Shown in pieces: positions 55,827-64,000 of a stretch of 64,000 nt of DNA. Source of the stretch: Streptomyces coeruleorubidus (GTDB lineage Bacteria; Actinomycetota; Actinomycetes; Streptomycetales; Streptomycetaceae); the NCBI RefSeq assembly GCF_028885415.1, contig NZ_CP118527.1, positions 8,618,001 to 8,682,000 of the forward strand, in the 5' to 3' direction. Made by a program: the position numbers and the translations under genes. The first letter of the stretch is position 1. The number at the start of each line of letters is the position of its first letter. The notes below the pieces were generated by a model. It saw only the letters and a list, made by a program, of their open reading frames with translations, had not been told where the DNA came from and ran no database searches.

Positions 55827-56578
55827 GCGACTTCGAGGGCCTCAGGGCCCTGGTGACGGGCGGCGCCTCCGGAATCGGCCGGGCCACCGCGGAACTGCTC
55901 GCCGAGCGCGGCGCCCAGGTCGCCGTCCTGGACCTGGACCCGGCATCGGTCGACAAGCCGCTGCTCGCCTACCGGGCGGACGTCACCGACGACGCGTCCG
56001 TGCGCGAGGCCGTGGCGGCGGCGGTCGCCGACCTCGGCGGGCTGGACGTCCTGGTCAACAACGCGGGCATCGGCGCCCAGGGCACCGTGGAGGACAATTC
56101 CGACGACGACTGGCACCGCGTCTACGACGTCAACGTCGTCGGCATGGTCCGCACCGCCCGCGCCTGCCTGCCCCACCTGCGCGCCTCCGCGCACGCGGCG
56201 ATCGTCAACACCTGCTCCATCGCGGCCACCGCGGGCCTGCCGCAGCGCGCCCTGTACAGCGCCACCAAGGGCGCCGTGTACTCGCTGACCCTCGCCATGG
56301 CGGCCGACCACGTCCGCGAGGGCATCCGCGTCAACTGCGTCAACCCAGGCACGGTCGACACACCGTGGGTCGGCCGCCTCCTCGACGCCGCACCCGACCC
56401 GGCCGCCGAACGCGCCGCCCTTCAGGCCCGCCAGCCCACCGGCCGCCTGGTCGGCGCCGGCGAGGTCGCGGGCGCCATCGCCTACCTGGCGAGCCCCCTG
56501 TCCGGCGCCACCACGGGCACCTCGCTCGCCGTCGACGGCGGCATGCAGGGCCTGCGGCTGCGCCCGGTGGCCCGGTGA
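55823..56578 (+). CDS. SDR dehydrogenase, probable 2-keto-3-deoxy-L-fuconate dehydrogenase
   Basis: It is expected to oxidise 2-keto-3-deoxy-L-fuconate to the 2,4-diketo acid with NAD. The 251-residue protein starts at ATG 55823, overlapping the dehydratase stop. [19 protein letters not shown] is the cofactor loop, [10 protein letters not shown] suggests NAD preference because of Asp after the second strand, [14 protein letters not shown] is the NNAG motif, and the catalytic Ser-Tyr-Lys are in [24 protein letters not shown]. The assignment as KDF dehydrogenase rests on its place between dehydratase and fucose dehydrogenase. Confidence 0.88.
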   Translation: MSDFEGLRALVTGGASGIGRATAELLAERGAQVAVLDLDPASVDKPLLAYRADVTDDASVREAVAAAVADLGGLDVLVNNAGIGAQGTVEDNSDDDWHRVYDVNVVGMVRTARACLPHLRASAHAAIVNTCSIAATAGLPQRALYSATKGAVYSLTLAMAADHVREGIRVNCVNPGTVDTPWVGRLLDAAPDPAAERAALQARQPTGRLVGAGEVAGAIAYLASPLSGATTGTSLAVDGGMQGLRLRPVAR

Positions 56579-57585
56579 ACCGGCTCGGCGGCAGCGGCGT
56601 CGAGGTCAGCGCCCTGTCCTTCGGCGCGGCCGCGATCGGCAACCTGTACACCGAGGTCGGCGAGGAGCAGGCCCACGAGGCCGTCGAGGCCGCCTGGCAG
56701 CGGGGCATCCGCTACTTCGACACCGCCCCGCACTACGGCCTCGGCCTGTCCGAACGCCGCCTCGGCGCCGCCCTGCGCGACCGTCCCCGCGACCGGTACA
56801 CCGTCTCCACCAAGGTGGGCCGCCGCCTGGAACCCTCGGACGGCACCGGTGACGACCTGGCGGGCGGCTTCGCCGTGCCCGCCACCCACCGCCGCGTCTG
56901 GGACTTCAGCGCCGACGGCATCCGCCGCACCCTGGAGGCCAGCCTCGAACGGCTCGGCCTCGACCGGGTCGACATCGTCTACCTCCACGACCCGGACGAG
57001 CACGCCGAGTGGGCCTTCCGCGAGGGCTACCCGGCGCTGGAGAAGCTCCGCTCACAGGGCGTGGTCGGGGCGATCGGCGCCGGGATGAACCAGGCGGAGA
57101 TGCTCACCCGCTTCGTCCGCGACACCGACGTCGACGTGGTGCTGTGCGCCGGCCGCTACACCCTGCTCGACCAGAGCGCCCTCACCGGCCTGCTGCCCGC
57201 CGCCCAGGAACGCGGCACGTCCGTCGTCATCGGCGGCGCCTTCAACTCCGGCCTGCTGGCCAACCCGCAGCCGGGCGCGAAGTACAACTACACCGTCGCA
57301 CCCTCCGACCTGGTCCAGCGGGCGCTGCGCCTGAAGTCCGTCGCCCACCGCCACGGCACCACGCTGCGCGCCGCCGCCCTGGCCTTCTGCGCCGCCCACC
57401 CGGCCGTCGCGAGCGTCCTCGTCGGAGCCCGCTCGGCACACGAAGTCCGCGATTGCGCCCACCAGTTCGCAGCCCGCGTGCCCGCCGCGTTCTGGCAGGA
57501 GCTGCGCGCCAAGGGCCTGCTGCCCGCCGACGCCCCCGTCCCCGCCGAGGAACCGTCCGAGGCACCGGCCAAGGAGCCGTCATGA
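56575..57585 (+). CDS. Aldo/keto reductase, probable L-fucose (aldose) 1-dehydrogenase
   Basis: It is expected to oxidise L-fucose to its lactone. The 336-residue protein starts at GTG 56575 in a GTGA overlap. The AKR tetrad is visible: Asp and Tyr in YFDTAPHYGLGLSERRLG, Lys in YTVSTKVGRRLEP and His in DIVYLHDPDEHAEWA. NSGLLANPQPGAKYNY and the C-terminal SVLVGARSAHEVRD match the D-threo-aldose dehydrogenase branch. Product lactone would then be opened by the amidohydrolase encoded two genes on. Confidence 0.9.
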   Translation: MNRLGGSGVEVSALSFGAAAIGNLYTEVGEEQAHEAVEAAWQRGIRYFDTAPHYGLGLSERRLGAALRDRPRDRYTVSTKVGRRLEPSDGTGDDLAGGFAVPATHRRVWDFSADGIRRTLEASLERLGLDRVDIVYLHDPDEHAEWAFREGYPALEKLRSQGVVGAIGAGMNQAEMLTRFVRDTDVDVVLCAGRYTLLDQSALTGLLPAAQERGTSVVIGGAFNSGLLANPQPGAKYNYTVAPSDLVQRALRLKSVAHRHGTTLRAAALAFCAAHPAVASVLVGARSAHEVRDCAHQFAARVPAAFWQELRAKGLLPADAPVPAEEPSEAPAKEPS

Positions 57586-57899
57586 GAGTCGCCCTGCACA
57601 CCAAGGTCCGCGCCGACCGCATCGCCGACTACGAGGCCGCCCACCGCGAGGTGCCCGGGGAACTCACCGACGCCATCCGCGCCGCCGGCGCCACTTCCTG
57701 GACGATCTGGCGCAGCGGCACCGACCTGTTCCACGTCCTGGAGTGCGAGGACTACGCCCGTCTCCTCGCCGAACTGGAGAAACTTCCGGTCAACGTCGCC
57801 TGGCAGGCGCGCATGGCCGAACTGCTGGACGTGGTGCACGACTACTCCGGCGAGGGCGCGGCCGCCGGCCTGCCCGTCGTCTGGGAGCTGCCGTCATGA
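57582..57899 (+). CDS. L-fucose/L-rhamnose mutarotase
   Basis: The 105-residue protein starts at ATG 57582, overlapping the previous stop. It is of the RhaM type: VALHTKVRADRIADYEAAHREVPGEL, GATSWTIWRSGTDLFHVLEC and NVAWQARMAELLDV. It speeds anomer interconversion so that the dehydrogenase sees the right form of the sugar. Family members act on rhamnose or fucose; context favours fucose. Confidence 0.93.
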   Translation: MRVALHTKVRADRIADYEAAHREVPGELTDAIRAAGATSWTIWRSGTDLFHVLECEDYARLLAELEKLPVNVAWQARMAELLDVVHDYSGEGAAAGLPVVWELPS

Positions 57900-58723
57900 C
57901 CGTGGTCGACGCGCACCACCACGTCTGGGACCTGGCCGTCCGGGACCAGGACTGGATCGCGGAAGGCAGCCCGATCCGGCGCGATTTCACGGTGGAGGAT
58001 CTCGCATCTCAGGCCCGCGCGGCCGGCGTCGACCGCACCGTCCTCGTCCAGACCGTCACCGTCCCCGAGGAGACCCCGGAGTTCCTCGCCCTGGCCGACG
58101 AGCACGAGCTGATCGCCGGGGTCGTCGGCTGGACCGACCTCACCCGACCCGACGTGACCGACGAGCTGGCCCGGCTGCGGGAACTGCCCGGCGGGCCGTA
58201 TCTCAAGGGCATCCGGCACCAGGTCCAGGGCGAGCCGGATCCCGAGTGGCTGCTGCGTCCGGACGTACGCCGAGGCCTGACCGCCGTGGCCGACGCGGGG
58301 CTGGTGTACGACCTGGTCGTGCTGCCCCACCAGCTCCCGGCCTGCACCAAGGCGGCCGTAGGTCTGCCGCAACTCACCTTCGTCCTGGACCACTTGGGCA
58401 AGCCGCCCATCGCCTCAGGTGGCCTCGAACCCTGGGCGTCCGACCTGCGCGCCCTCGCCGCCCTGCCCAACACCGTCTGCAAGCTGTCCGGCATGGTCAC
58501 CGAAGCCGACCTCGCGTCCTGGACGATCGACGACCTGCGCCCGTACGCCGACACGGTGCTGGAGGCCTTCGGCCCGGACCGCCTGATGTTCGGCTCGGAC
58601 TGGCCGGTGTGCACCCTCGCGGCGACCTACGGCGACGTGCTCGACACCGCACGCCGGCTGACCGGCCCACCCGACCACGCCCGGATCTTCGGGGCCACCG
58701 CCACCCGCGTCTACGACCTCTGA
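57896..58723 (+). CDS. Amidohydrolase, probable L-fucono-lactonase
   Basis: It is expected to hydrolyse L-fuconolactone to L-fuconate. The 275-residue protein starts at ATG 57896, overlapping the mutarotase stop. It has the amidohydrolase-2 features: VVDAHHHVWDL (HxH), KGIRHQVQGEPDPEWLL, LTFVLDHLGKPPI with His, and MFGSDWPVCTLAATY with the metal Asp. This family includes known fucono-1,5-lactonases. It is the last gene of the operon and its end overlaps the opposite membrane-protein gene by 13 bases. Confidence 0.92.
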   Translation: MTVVDAHHHVWDLAVRDQDWIAEGSPIRRDFTVEDLASQARAAGVDRTVLVQTVTVPEETPEFLALADEHELIAGVVGWTDLTRPDVTDELARLRELPGGPYLKGIRHQVQGEPDPEWLLRPDVRRGLTAVADAGLVYDLVVLPHQLPACTKAAVGLPQLTFVLDHLGKPPIASGGLEPWASDLRALAALPNTVCKLSGMVTEADLASWTIDDLRPYADTVLEAFGPDRLMFGSDWPVCTLAATYGDVLDTARRLTGPPDHARIFGATATRVYDL

Positions 58724-60132
58724 ACGGTCTCCGCCAGCCGCGTCGGCGGCAGGAACTCCCGTACGTACGTCCGCTCCCAGCACGCGCCCGTCTCCCGCAG
58801 CTCCCGCCACGTCGTGTAGCGGTAGCGGAACAGGCGGGCGCGCACGTACCGCGGGGGCTCCTCCGGCGGGAACGGCGAGCGGCGCAGCAGCTTCAGCGTC
58901 TCGCGGTCGTTCTCCAGCAACCGCTCCACCAGCGCGCCGAACCACGACCCGGCGTACGCGGGGGAGAGGGCCGCGAACCACATCAGCCAGTCGAGCCGCA
59001 GATGGTACGGCGCGAACTGGCGCGGCCAGTGCCGGGGATCACCGGGCTTGCCCTTGAACTCGTACTCCCGCCAGTGCGAGTCCTCACGCGGTACGTCGTC
59101 GGCCGTGCCCTCGACGACCACCTCGTAGCGGACCCGGCTGACGCTGCCGAACGCGCCGTAGGTGTTGACCAGATGGAGCGGGTCGAAGGAGCGGTTCATC
59201 ACCTGGCGGCGGGAGATCATGTTGCGGACCGGGTGGTAGCTGAGCCCCACCAGCAGCGCGGCGACCGCGAGGACCACGACCACGTACCAGAGCGGGGCGC
59301 CGGGCACGTCCGGCGGATCGGCCGGGAACCGCACCGCCGACAGGGCCAGCACGATCGTGATCCAGTTCAGCCAGGCGAAGTTGCCCGACAGCACCAGCCA
59401 CAGCTGGGTGACGATCATCAGCGCGGCGGCGGCCGTCGCGACCGGCTGGGGCGTGAACAGCAGGAACGGCACCACGAGTTGCGTGAAGTGGTTCGCGGCC
59501 ACCTCGACCCGGTGCAGGGGCCGGGGCAGATGGTGGAAGAACCAGCTCAGCGGGCCCGGCATCGGCTGTGTCTCGTGATGGTGGTCCAGGCACGTCAGCT
59601 TCCGCCAGCACTCGTCGCCCCGCATCTTGATCAGCCCCGCGCCGAACTCCACGCGGAACAGGATCCAGCGCAGCAGGAACAGCACGACGACGGGCGGCGC
59701 CACTTCGTCGTTGCCGAGGAACACGGCGAGGAAGCCCACCTCCAGCAACAGCGACTCCCAGCCGAACGAGTACCAGGTCTGCCCGACGTTGACGATGGAC
59801 AGGTACAGCACCCACGCCACCAGCCACAGCAGCATGCCGCCCCACAGGGGCAGAGCCGAGTCGAGCCCGGCCAGCAGCGCCGCCGACACCGCGCAGCCCG
59901 CCCACGCGCAGACGGCGAAGAAGCGGTCCGAGTAGTGCAGCTGGAACAGGCTCGGCGCCCGCTTGAAAGGCACCCGCTCGACGAACTTCGGCACCGGCAG
60001 CATGCCGCGCTGCCCGATCAGCGCGCGGAACTGCAACGCCGCCGTCAGGAACGCGACGAGGTAGACGGCGGCCAGCGCCCGCTGGAAGACCAGCCGGCTC
60101 AGCCAGTAGTCGGATGCGGTGAACCAGTCCAC
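58711..60132 (-). CDS. Lipase maturation factor-like membrane protein
   Basis: GTG 60132 follows GGGAGGAG. The 473-residue protein has about ten membrane helices and the family motifs GQTWYSFGWESLLLEVGFLA, RWILFRVEFGAGLIKMRGDECW, HHHETQPMPGPLSWF and, in the C-terminal domain, YEFKGKPGDPRHWPRQFAPYHLRLDWLMWFAAL. In animals LMF1 helps lipases fold; the bacterial role is not established. It stands between the fucose operon and a lipoprotein gene, with no functional link visible. Confidence 0.92.
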   Translation of the reverse strand: MDWFTASDYWLSRLVFQRALAAVYLVAFLTAALQFRALIGQRGMLPVPKFVERVPFKRAPSLFQLHYSDRFFAVCAWAGCAVSAALLAGLDSALPLWGGMLLWLVAWVLYLSIVNVGQTWYSFGWESLLLEVGFLAVFLGNDEVAPPVVVLFLLRWILFRVEFGAGLIKMRGDECWRKLTCLDHHHETQPMPGPLSWFFHHLPRPLHRVEVAANHFTQLVVPFLLFTPQPVATAAAALMIVTQLWLVLSGNFAWLNWITIVLALSAVRFPADPPDVPGAPLWYVVVVLAVAALLVGLSYHPVRNMISRRQVMNRSFDPLHLVNTYGAFGSVSRVRYEVVVEGTADDVPREDSHWREYEFKGKPGDPRHWPRQFAPYHLRLDWLMWFAALSPAYAGSWFGALVERLLENDRETLKLLRRSPFPPEEPPRYVRARLFRYRYTTWRELRETGACWERTYVREFLPPTRLAETVQRS

Positions 60133-60273
60133 GGCCGTGCGCTCCTCCCAGTGCGTCGCCGGACCCCGAGGTCACGCTCCGTGTGCCACCGCTCCGGTTG
60201 CGTGACCCGAGTGAGTGAAGCAAACAATAGTGATCAATTAACTCGTATGTGACGAAATGGGCTGGAGGGCGAG

Positions 60274-61440
60274 GTGCGGACACCGACCGGGACCTTCGTC
60301 ACGGCCTGCGCGCTCTCCGCGGCGCTCCTCCTCTCCGGCTGCGGCGCGAACGGCGGCGGCGACGGCGATGGCGACGCCGCGGGCGCCGGCGGGGCACTCT
60401 TCCTCCAATCGGCCGCGGCCCAGGGGCCGAACCCCTTCACGGACTCCGCGGCCACCACGACGGCTACCCCGTCCCCTACCCCCCGAACGCCGGAGACGGC
60501 CGGCCCGGGCGATGCCGTCCGGGTCTCCGCCTCTCTCAGCGGCCTGCGCTCGCTCTCCGGCGGAACCCCAGGCCTGTACGGCGGCATCGAGAGGACAGGC
60601 AGCTGCGACGTCGCCCGGCAGATCGGCCACCTCACCCGCGACCGGGCCAGGACGCGCGCCTTCGCCCGGGTCGCGGGCGTCTCCCCGGCGTCCGTCCCGG
60701 ACCACCTGCGCGGACTGACCCCGGTCGTGCTGCGCGCCGACACCCGCGTCACCAACCACGGCTTCCGGGCCGACCGGGCCGCCGGCTACCAGGCCGTCCT
60801 CCAGGCGGGCACCGCCGTCCTGGTCGACGACCGGGGCGTGCCGCGCGTCCGGTGCGCCTGCGGCAACCCGCTCCGCCCGCCCGTGGCCATGCGCGGCACG
60901 CCCCACACCACGGGCACCCCTTGGCCCGGCTACCGGCCCGGCCGGGTCGTCGTCGTGAACCCGGCCCCGCAGGCGATCACCGACTTCACGATCGTCGACG
61001 TCACCACCCGCACCTGGATCGAACGGCGCGCCGGCCACGACGTACGCCGCGACCGGGCCCTGCCGCCACCGGTCTGGGCGACGACGCCCCCGGCCCCGGC
61101 GCCGGAGCCGTCCGAGCCACCGCCCCCGGTCCCGCGCGAGCCCCTCGTCCCGGGCGAGCCCGGCGTCTCCCCGAACCTGGACTTGGACAGCGCGTCCCCC
61201 TGGGACCTGAGCCCTCCGAGTGACCCGAGCCCTCCGGCCACCGTCACGGACCCGTCACCGCCCGACGACACGGGCCCGCTGCCAGGTGAGCCGTCCCCCG
61301 AAGACCCCGGCGGCCTCGACGAGGTCGGCCCCGACACCGTGCCGGACAGTCCCGATCCGCTCGACGGAGCCGGGCTGATTCCCGACGATCCGGCCGAAGA
61401 CCGCATCCTCGGCAGCCCCACGGACGTCTTCGGTAACTGA
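60274..61440 (+). CDS. DUF6777-like secreted lipoprotein
   Basis: GTG 60274 follows GGAGG. The 388-residue protein has a lipoprotein signal (FVTACALSAALLLSGCGANG, Cys at about 24). The next part, LFLQSAAAQGPNPFTDSAA, is the opening of the DUF6777 domain found in Streptomyces; GLYGGIERTGSCDVARQIGHL and PVVLRADTRVTNHGFRADRA continue it to about residue 290. The last 100 residues are Pro/Asp/Ser-rich and disordered. Function unknown. It is followed by a phosphatase gene on the same strand, 77 bases away. Confidence 0.8.
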   Translation: MRTPTGTFVTACALSAALLLSGCGANGGGDGDGDAAGAGGALFLQSAAAQGPNPFTDSAATTTATPSPTPRTPETAGPGDAVRVSASLSGLRSLSGGTPGLYGGIERTGSCDVARQIGHLTRDRARTRAFARVAGVSPASVPDHLRGLTPVVLRADTRVTNHGFRADRAAGYQAVLQAGTAVLVDDRGVPRVRCACGNPLRPPVAMRGTPHTTGTPWPGYRPGRVVVVNPAPQAITDFTIVDVTTRTWIERRAGHDVRRDRALPPPVWATTPPAPAPEPSEPPPPVPREPLVPGEPGVSPNLDLDSASPWDLSPPSDPSPPATVTDPSPPDDTGPLPGEPSPEDPGGLDEVGPDTVPDSPDPLDGAGLIPDDPAEDRILGSPTDVFGN

Positions 61441-61517
61441 GGGCCGGTTCGGCGGAGCGGCCCGTAAACTCAGCACATCCGGTCGAAGAATCGGACGAAT
61501 CCTGGCAAGGTGGGCCC

Positions 61518-63605
61518 ATGGCTGATCGGGGAGCGAGAGCCCTGTCACTCCCGGACGACTGGCCCGCCCATCCGGACGCGATCCTCGCGCTCAACCGGAT
61601 GGGCAGCTTCGACTGGGATCTGGACACCGGCCTCATGCAGATGGACGCCCAGGCCCACGAGGTCTTCGACGTGCGCCCCGACGAGTACGACGACCACCCC
61701 GAGACCCTCTCCCAGCGCGTCCCGCCCGGCGAGGCCCGGCGCCTGGACACCGCGGTCACCCAGGCCCTCAAGGACGGCAGCGAGAACTACGGCGCCTACT
61801 TCCGCATCCGTTGCCGCGACGGCTCCCTGCGCTGGACCCACACCCAGGGCTACATCGGGCGCGACGACACCGGACGGCCCCGCCGCATCATCGGCATCGT
61901 CCGGGACGCCACCCAGGAACTCGCCGAGAGCGAGGCCCGCAGCGACCAGGCCGCCCAGGACGAGGCCCGCCGGCAGCAGACCAGCGTCGTCGAACTCACC
62001 ACGGCCGCCCTCGCCCACGCCCGCACCGTCCAGGACGTCATCGACGTCCTCAAGGACACCCACGGCCTCACCCACCTGGGCGCCACCAGCCTCGTCATGG
62101 GCCTGGTCGAGGCCGGCCGCATCCGGCTGGTCGCCGAGGGACCCTCGGACAGCTTCGTGCCCGGCACCCGCATCACCCGGATCGACGAGCCCTACCCCAT
62201 GAGCGAGGCCGTACGGACCCTCGCCCCCTGCTTCATCGAGTCGCCGGAGGAGTTCGCCGAGCGCTACCCGATCCTCTGGCCGCACATCACCGACCTGAAC
62301 ATCACCTCCGCCGCCTATCTGCCGCTCATCGTCCAGGCACAGCCGATCGGCGCGATGGGCCTGCTCTACAGCGACCGGCGCGGCTTCACGCCCGAGGAGC
62401 GCAACATCCTCGTCGCCCTCGGCAGCAGCATCGCGCAGAGCCTCCAGCGGGCCATGTTCTACGAGCAGGAGATGGACCTCGCGCAGGGCCTCCAGCAGGC
62501 CATGCTGCCCCGGACCATCCCGAGCGTGCCCGGGGCCGACATCGCCGTCCGCTACCGCGCCGCCACCATCGGCGGCTCCCTCGGCCGTGACATCGGCGGG
62601 GACTGGTACGACCTGATCCCGCTGCCCGGCGGCCGGGTCGGCGCCGTCATCGGCGACGTCCAGGGCCACGACACGCACGCGGCCGCCGTCATGGGCCAGT
62701 TGCGCATCGTGCTGCGCGCCTACGCCGCCGAGGGGCACACCCCGGCCACCGTGATGGCCCGGGCCTCCGTCTTCCTGCACGAACTCGACACCGACCGCTC
62801 CGCGACCTGCCTCTACGCGGAGGCCGACCTGGCCACCGGCGTGCTCCAGATGGTCCGGGCCGGCCACATCGATCCGCTCGTGCGGCAGACCGACGGCTCC
62901 TGCCGCCGCGTCACCGTCCCGGGCGGCCTGCCGCTCGGCCTGTCCGCCGAGTTCGGCCGCCTCGACTACCCGGTGGGCACCGTGGAGCTGGACCCGGGCG
63001 AGACCCTGCTGCTGTGCACCGACGGCCTGGTGGAGCAGCCCGGCGCCGACCTCGACGACGGTATGCGCACCCTCACCGCGCTCGTCGAAACCGGCCCCGA
63101 CGACGTACGGGACCTCGCCGACCGGCTCATCGACGTGGCCGCCGAACGCGGCGGCGACGACGACGTGGCGCTGCTCCTGCTGCGCCGGCGCGGCCCGGAC
63201 GGCCCGCAGTCCGGCCGTCGGCTCCAGTGGCTTGTCGCCCCCGGCGATCCGGCGGCCCTGGTCGAGGCCCGGCACATGATCCGCACCGCGGTCGGCGCCT
63301 GGGGAGCCCGGGACCGCGCCGACGAGATCGAGCTGGTCGCCGACGAGCTGATCACCAACGCCCTGATGCACACCGAGGGCTCCGCGATCGTCACCCTGCG
63401 GGCCCTCACCGGCTCCGAGCGCCGGCTGCGCGTCGAGGTCGAGGACTCCTCCAGCGCCCTGCCGCGCCGCCGCGAGGCGGGCGAGTCGGGCGTCTCCGGG
63501 CGGGGCCTGCTGCTGGTCGAGCTGCTCACCGACGTGTGGGGCGTGGAGGCACGCGGCGGCGGCAAGGCCGTGTGGTGCGAGTTCGTGGTGCCCGACCCGG
63601 AGTGA
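61518..63605 (+). CDS. PAS-GAF-SpoIIE phosphatase with C-terminal anti-sigma kinase-like domain
   Basis: A RsbU-like signalling protein of 695 residues starting at ATG 61518 behind AAGGTGGG. Domains in order: PAS fold (about 25-130, with FRIRCRDGSLRWTHTQGYIGRDD), GAF (about 150-310, with PYPMSEAVRTLAPCFIE), SpoIIE/PP2C (about 320-560, DIGGDWYDLIPLPGGRVGAVIGDV and LLLCTDGLVEQPG with metal Asp residues), and a HATPase (about 575-690, ADEIELVADELITNALMHTEG and GRGLLLVELL). Such proteins control sigma factors through an anti-sigma-antagonist partner, which is not encoded here. The input signal is unknown. Confidence 0.93.
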   Translation: MADRGARALSLPDDWPAHPDAILALNRMGSFDWDLDTGLMQMDAQAHEVFDVRPDEYDDHPETLSQRVPPGEARRLDTAVTQALKDGSENYGAYFRIRCRDGSLRWTHTQGYIGRDDTGRPRRIIGIVRDATQELAESEARSDQAAQDEARRQQTSVVELTTAALAHARTVQDVIDVLKDTHGLTHLGATSLVMGLVEAGRIRLVAEGPSDSFVPGTRITRIDEPYPMSEAVRTLAPCFIESPEEFAERYPILWPHITDLNITSAAYLPLIVQAQPIGAMGLLYSDRRGFTPEERNILVALGSSIAQSLQRAMFYEQEMDLAQGLQQAMLPRTIPSVPGADIAVRYRAATIGGSLGRDIGGDWYDLIPLPGGRVGAVIGDVQGHDTHAAAVMGQLRIVLRAYAAEGHTPATVMARASVFLHELDTDRSATCLYAEADLATGVLQMVRAGHIDPLVRQTDGSCRRVTVPGGLPLGLSAEFGRLDYPVGTVELDPGETLLLCTDGLVEQPGADLDDGMRTLTALVETGPDDVRDLADRLIDVAAERGGDDDVALLLLRRRGPDGPQSGRRLQWLVAPGDPAALVEARHMIRTAVGAWGARDRADEIELVADELITNALMHTEGSAIVTLRALTGSERRLRVEVEDSSSALPRRREAGESGVSGRGLLLVELLTDVWGVEARGGGKAVWCEFVVPDPE

Positions 63606-63627
63606 CCCCACGTGGCACTCTGGACCT

Positions 63628-64000
63628 ATGCCGGAACTCCCCGAGGTCGAGGTGCTCAAGGACTTCCTCACCGAGCACCTCGTCGGCCACGAGATCGTAC
63701 GGGTGCTGCCCGTCGCGATCAGCGTCCTGAAGACGTATGACCCGCCCCTGTCCGCGCTGGAGGGCCACGAGGTCGCCGGCGTGCGCCGGTACGGCAAGTT
63801 CCTCGACATCAGGACCGAGGGCGGCCCGCACTTCGTGACGCACTTGGCCCGCGCCGGCTGGCTGCACTGGAAGGACCGCCTGCCCGACGGCCCGCCCCGC
63901 CCCGGCAAGGGCCCCCTCGCGCTGCGCGTGGCCCTGGAGACCGGCGCCGGCTTCGACCTGACCGAGGCCGGCACCCAGAAGCGGCTCGCGGTGTACGTCG
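63628..64000 (+). CDS. Fpg/Nei-family DNA glycosylase, N-terminal part
   Basis: The gene runs off the window end after 124 codons. ATG 63628 begins MPELPEVEVLKDFLTEHLVG; mature Pro2 is the base-excision nucleophile and Glu3 the catalytic acid. YGKFLDIRTEGGPHFVTHLARAGW follows, matching the beta-clam of the family, and WKDRLPDGPPRP. Family members remove oxidised bases. The helix-two-turn-helix and zinc finger lie beyond the window, so Fpg and Nei cannot be told apart. Confidence 0.92.
   Translation, partial: MPELPEVEVLKDFLTEHLVGHEIVRVLPVAISVLKTYDPPLSALEGHEVAGVRRYGKFLDIRTEGGPHFVTHLARAGWLHWKDRLPDGPPRPGKGPLALRVALETGAGFDLTEAGTQKRLAVYV

Noticed and set aside
61545..63974. Open frame of 809 codons on the minus strand opposite the phosphatase
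   Set aside because: Antisense shadow of a gene with four recognisable domains; would also overlap the Fpg/Nei gene.

Overview
The window reads as Streptomyces chromosome. It is very GC-rich, with GTG and TTG starts, tightly packed genes, and clear orthologues of Streptomyces proteins such as an RpfD-like cell-wall hydrolase, a WS/DGAT acyltransferase, a RsbU-like PAS-GAF-SpoIIE-ATPase phosphatase and a GlgA/GlgC pair. No tRNA, rRNA, CRISPR array, integrase or transposase was found. All functional names come from motif and family recognition by eye; no database search was run.

Region 1 (about 1-27,850) is an accessory island rich in nucleic-acid enzymes. The minus strand carries a MerR regulator fused to a DNA-sliding-clamp-like domain, a transmembrane Ser/Thr kinase, a small unknown gene, a GmrSD-type (DUF262/DUF1524) nuclease carrying an embedded alkyltransferase-like domain, and a DGQHR-type ParB-like protein. 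Divergently comes a 1963-residue UPF1-like helicase with a nuclease domain and a GreA/B-like tail. It converges on a RelE-like/UvrD fusion helicase, which is itself divergent from drmA-drmB-drmC. That last trio is the core of DISARM phage defence, here without any visible methyltransferase, drmD or drmE. A motif (GTGAACT[G/C]AG, twice extended by TCAA) sits in the control regions and suggests the large genes share one regulator. The island ends in debris: a small membrane gene with a possible frameshift, a flavin amine oxidase relic, a short C-terminal gene fragment and a frameshifted DUF1998-helicase tail.

Region 2 (27,850-44,700) is ordinary Streptomyces backbone: panD, a GNAT, a proline-rich ORF, gnd (6-phosphogluconate dehydrogenase), rpfD, a DMT permease, a FhuF-like protein, glgA and glgC, WS/DGAT, SDR, a degenerate HD-domain protein, a 57-residue conserved-looking peptide, GNATs, a VOC protein and an amidase.

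Region 3 (44,800-58,720) is an L-fucose utilisation locus. Secreted GH20 hexosaminidase and GH29 fucosidase would release sugar. A FadR-type regulator faces an eight-gene, mostly overlapping operon: binding protein, ATPase, permease, L-fuconate dehydratase, SDR, aldo-keto reductase, mutarotase and lactonase. Together these cover uptake and the oxidative route to 2,4-diketo-3-deoxy-L-fuconate; the final cleavage enzyme is not in the window.

Region 4 (58,711-64,000) holds a lipase-maturation-factor-like membrane protein, a DUF6777-like lipoprotein, the SpoIIE-type phosphatase and the start of an Fpg/Nei DNA glycosylase that runs off the end.
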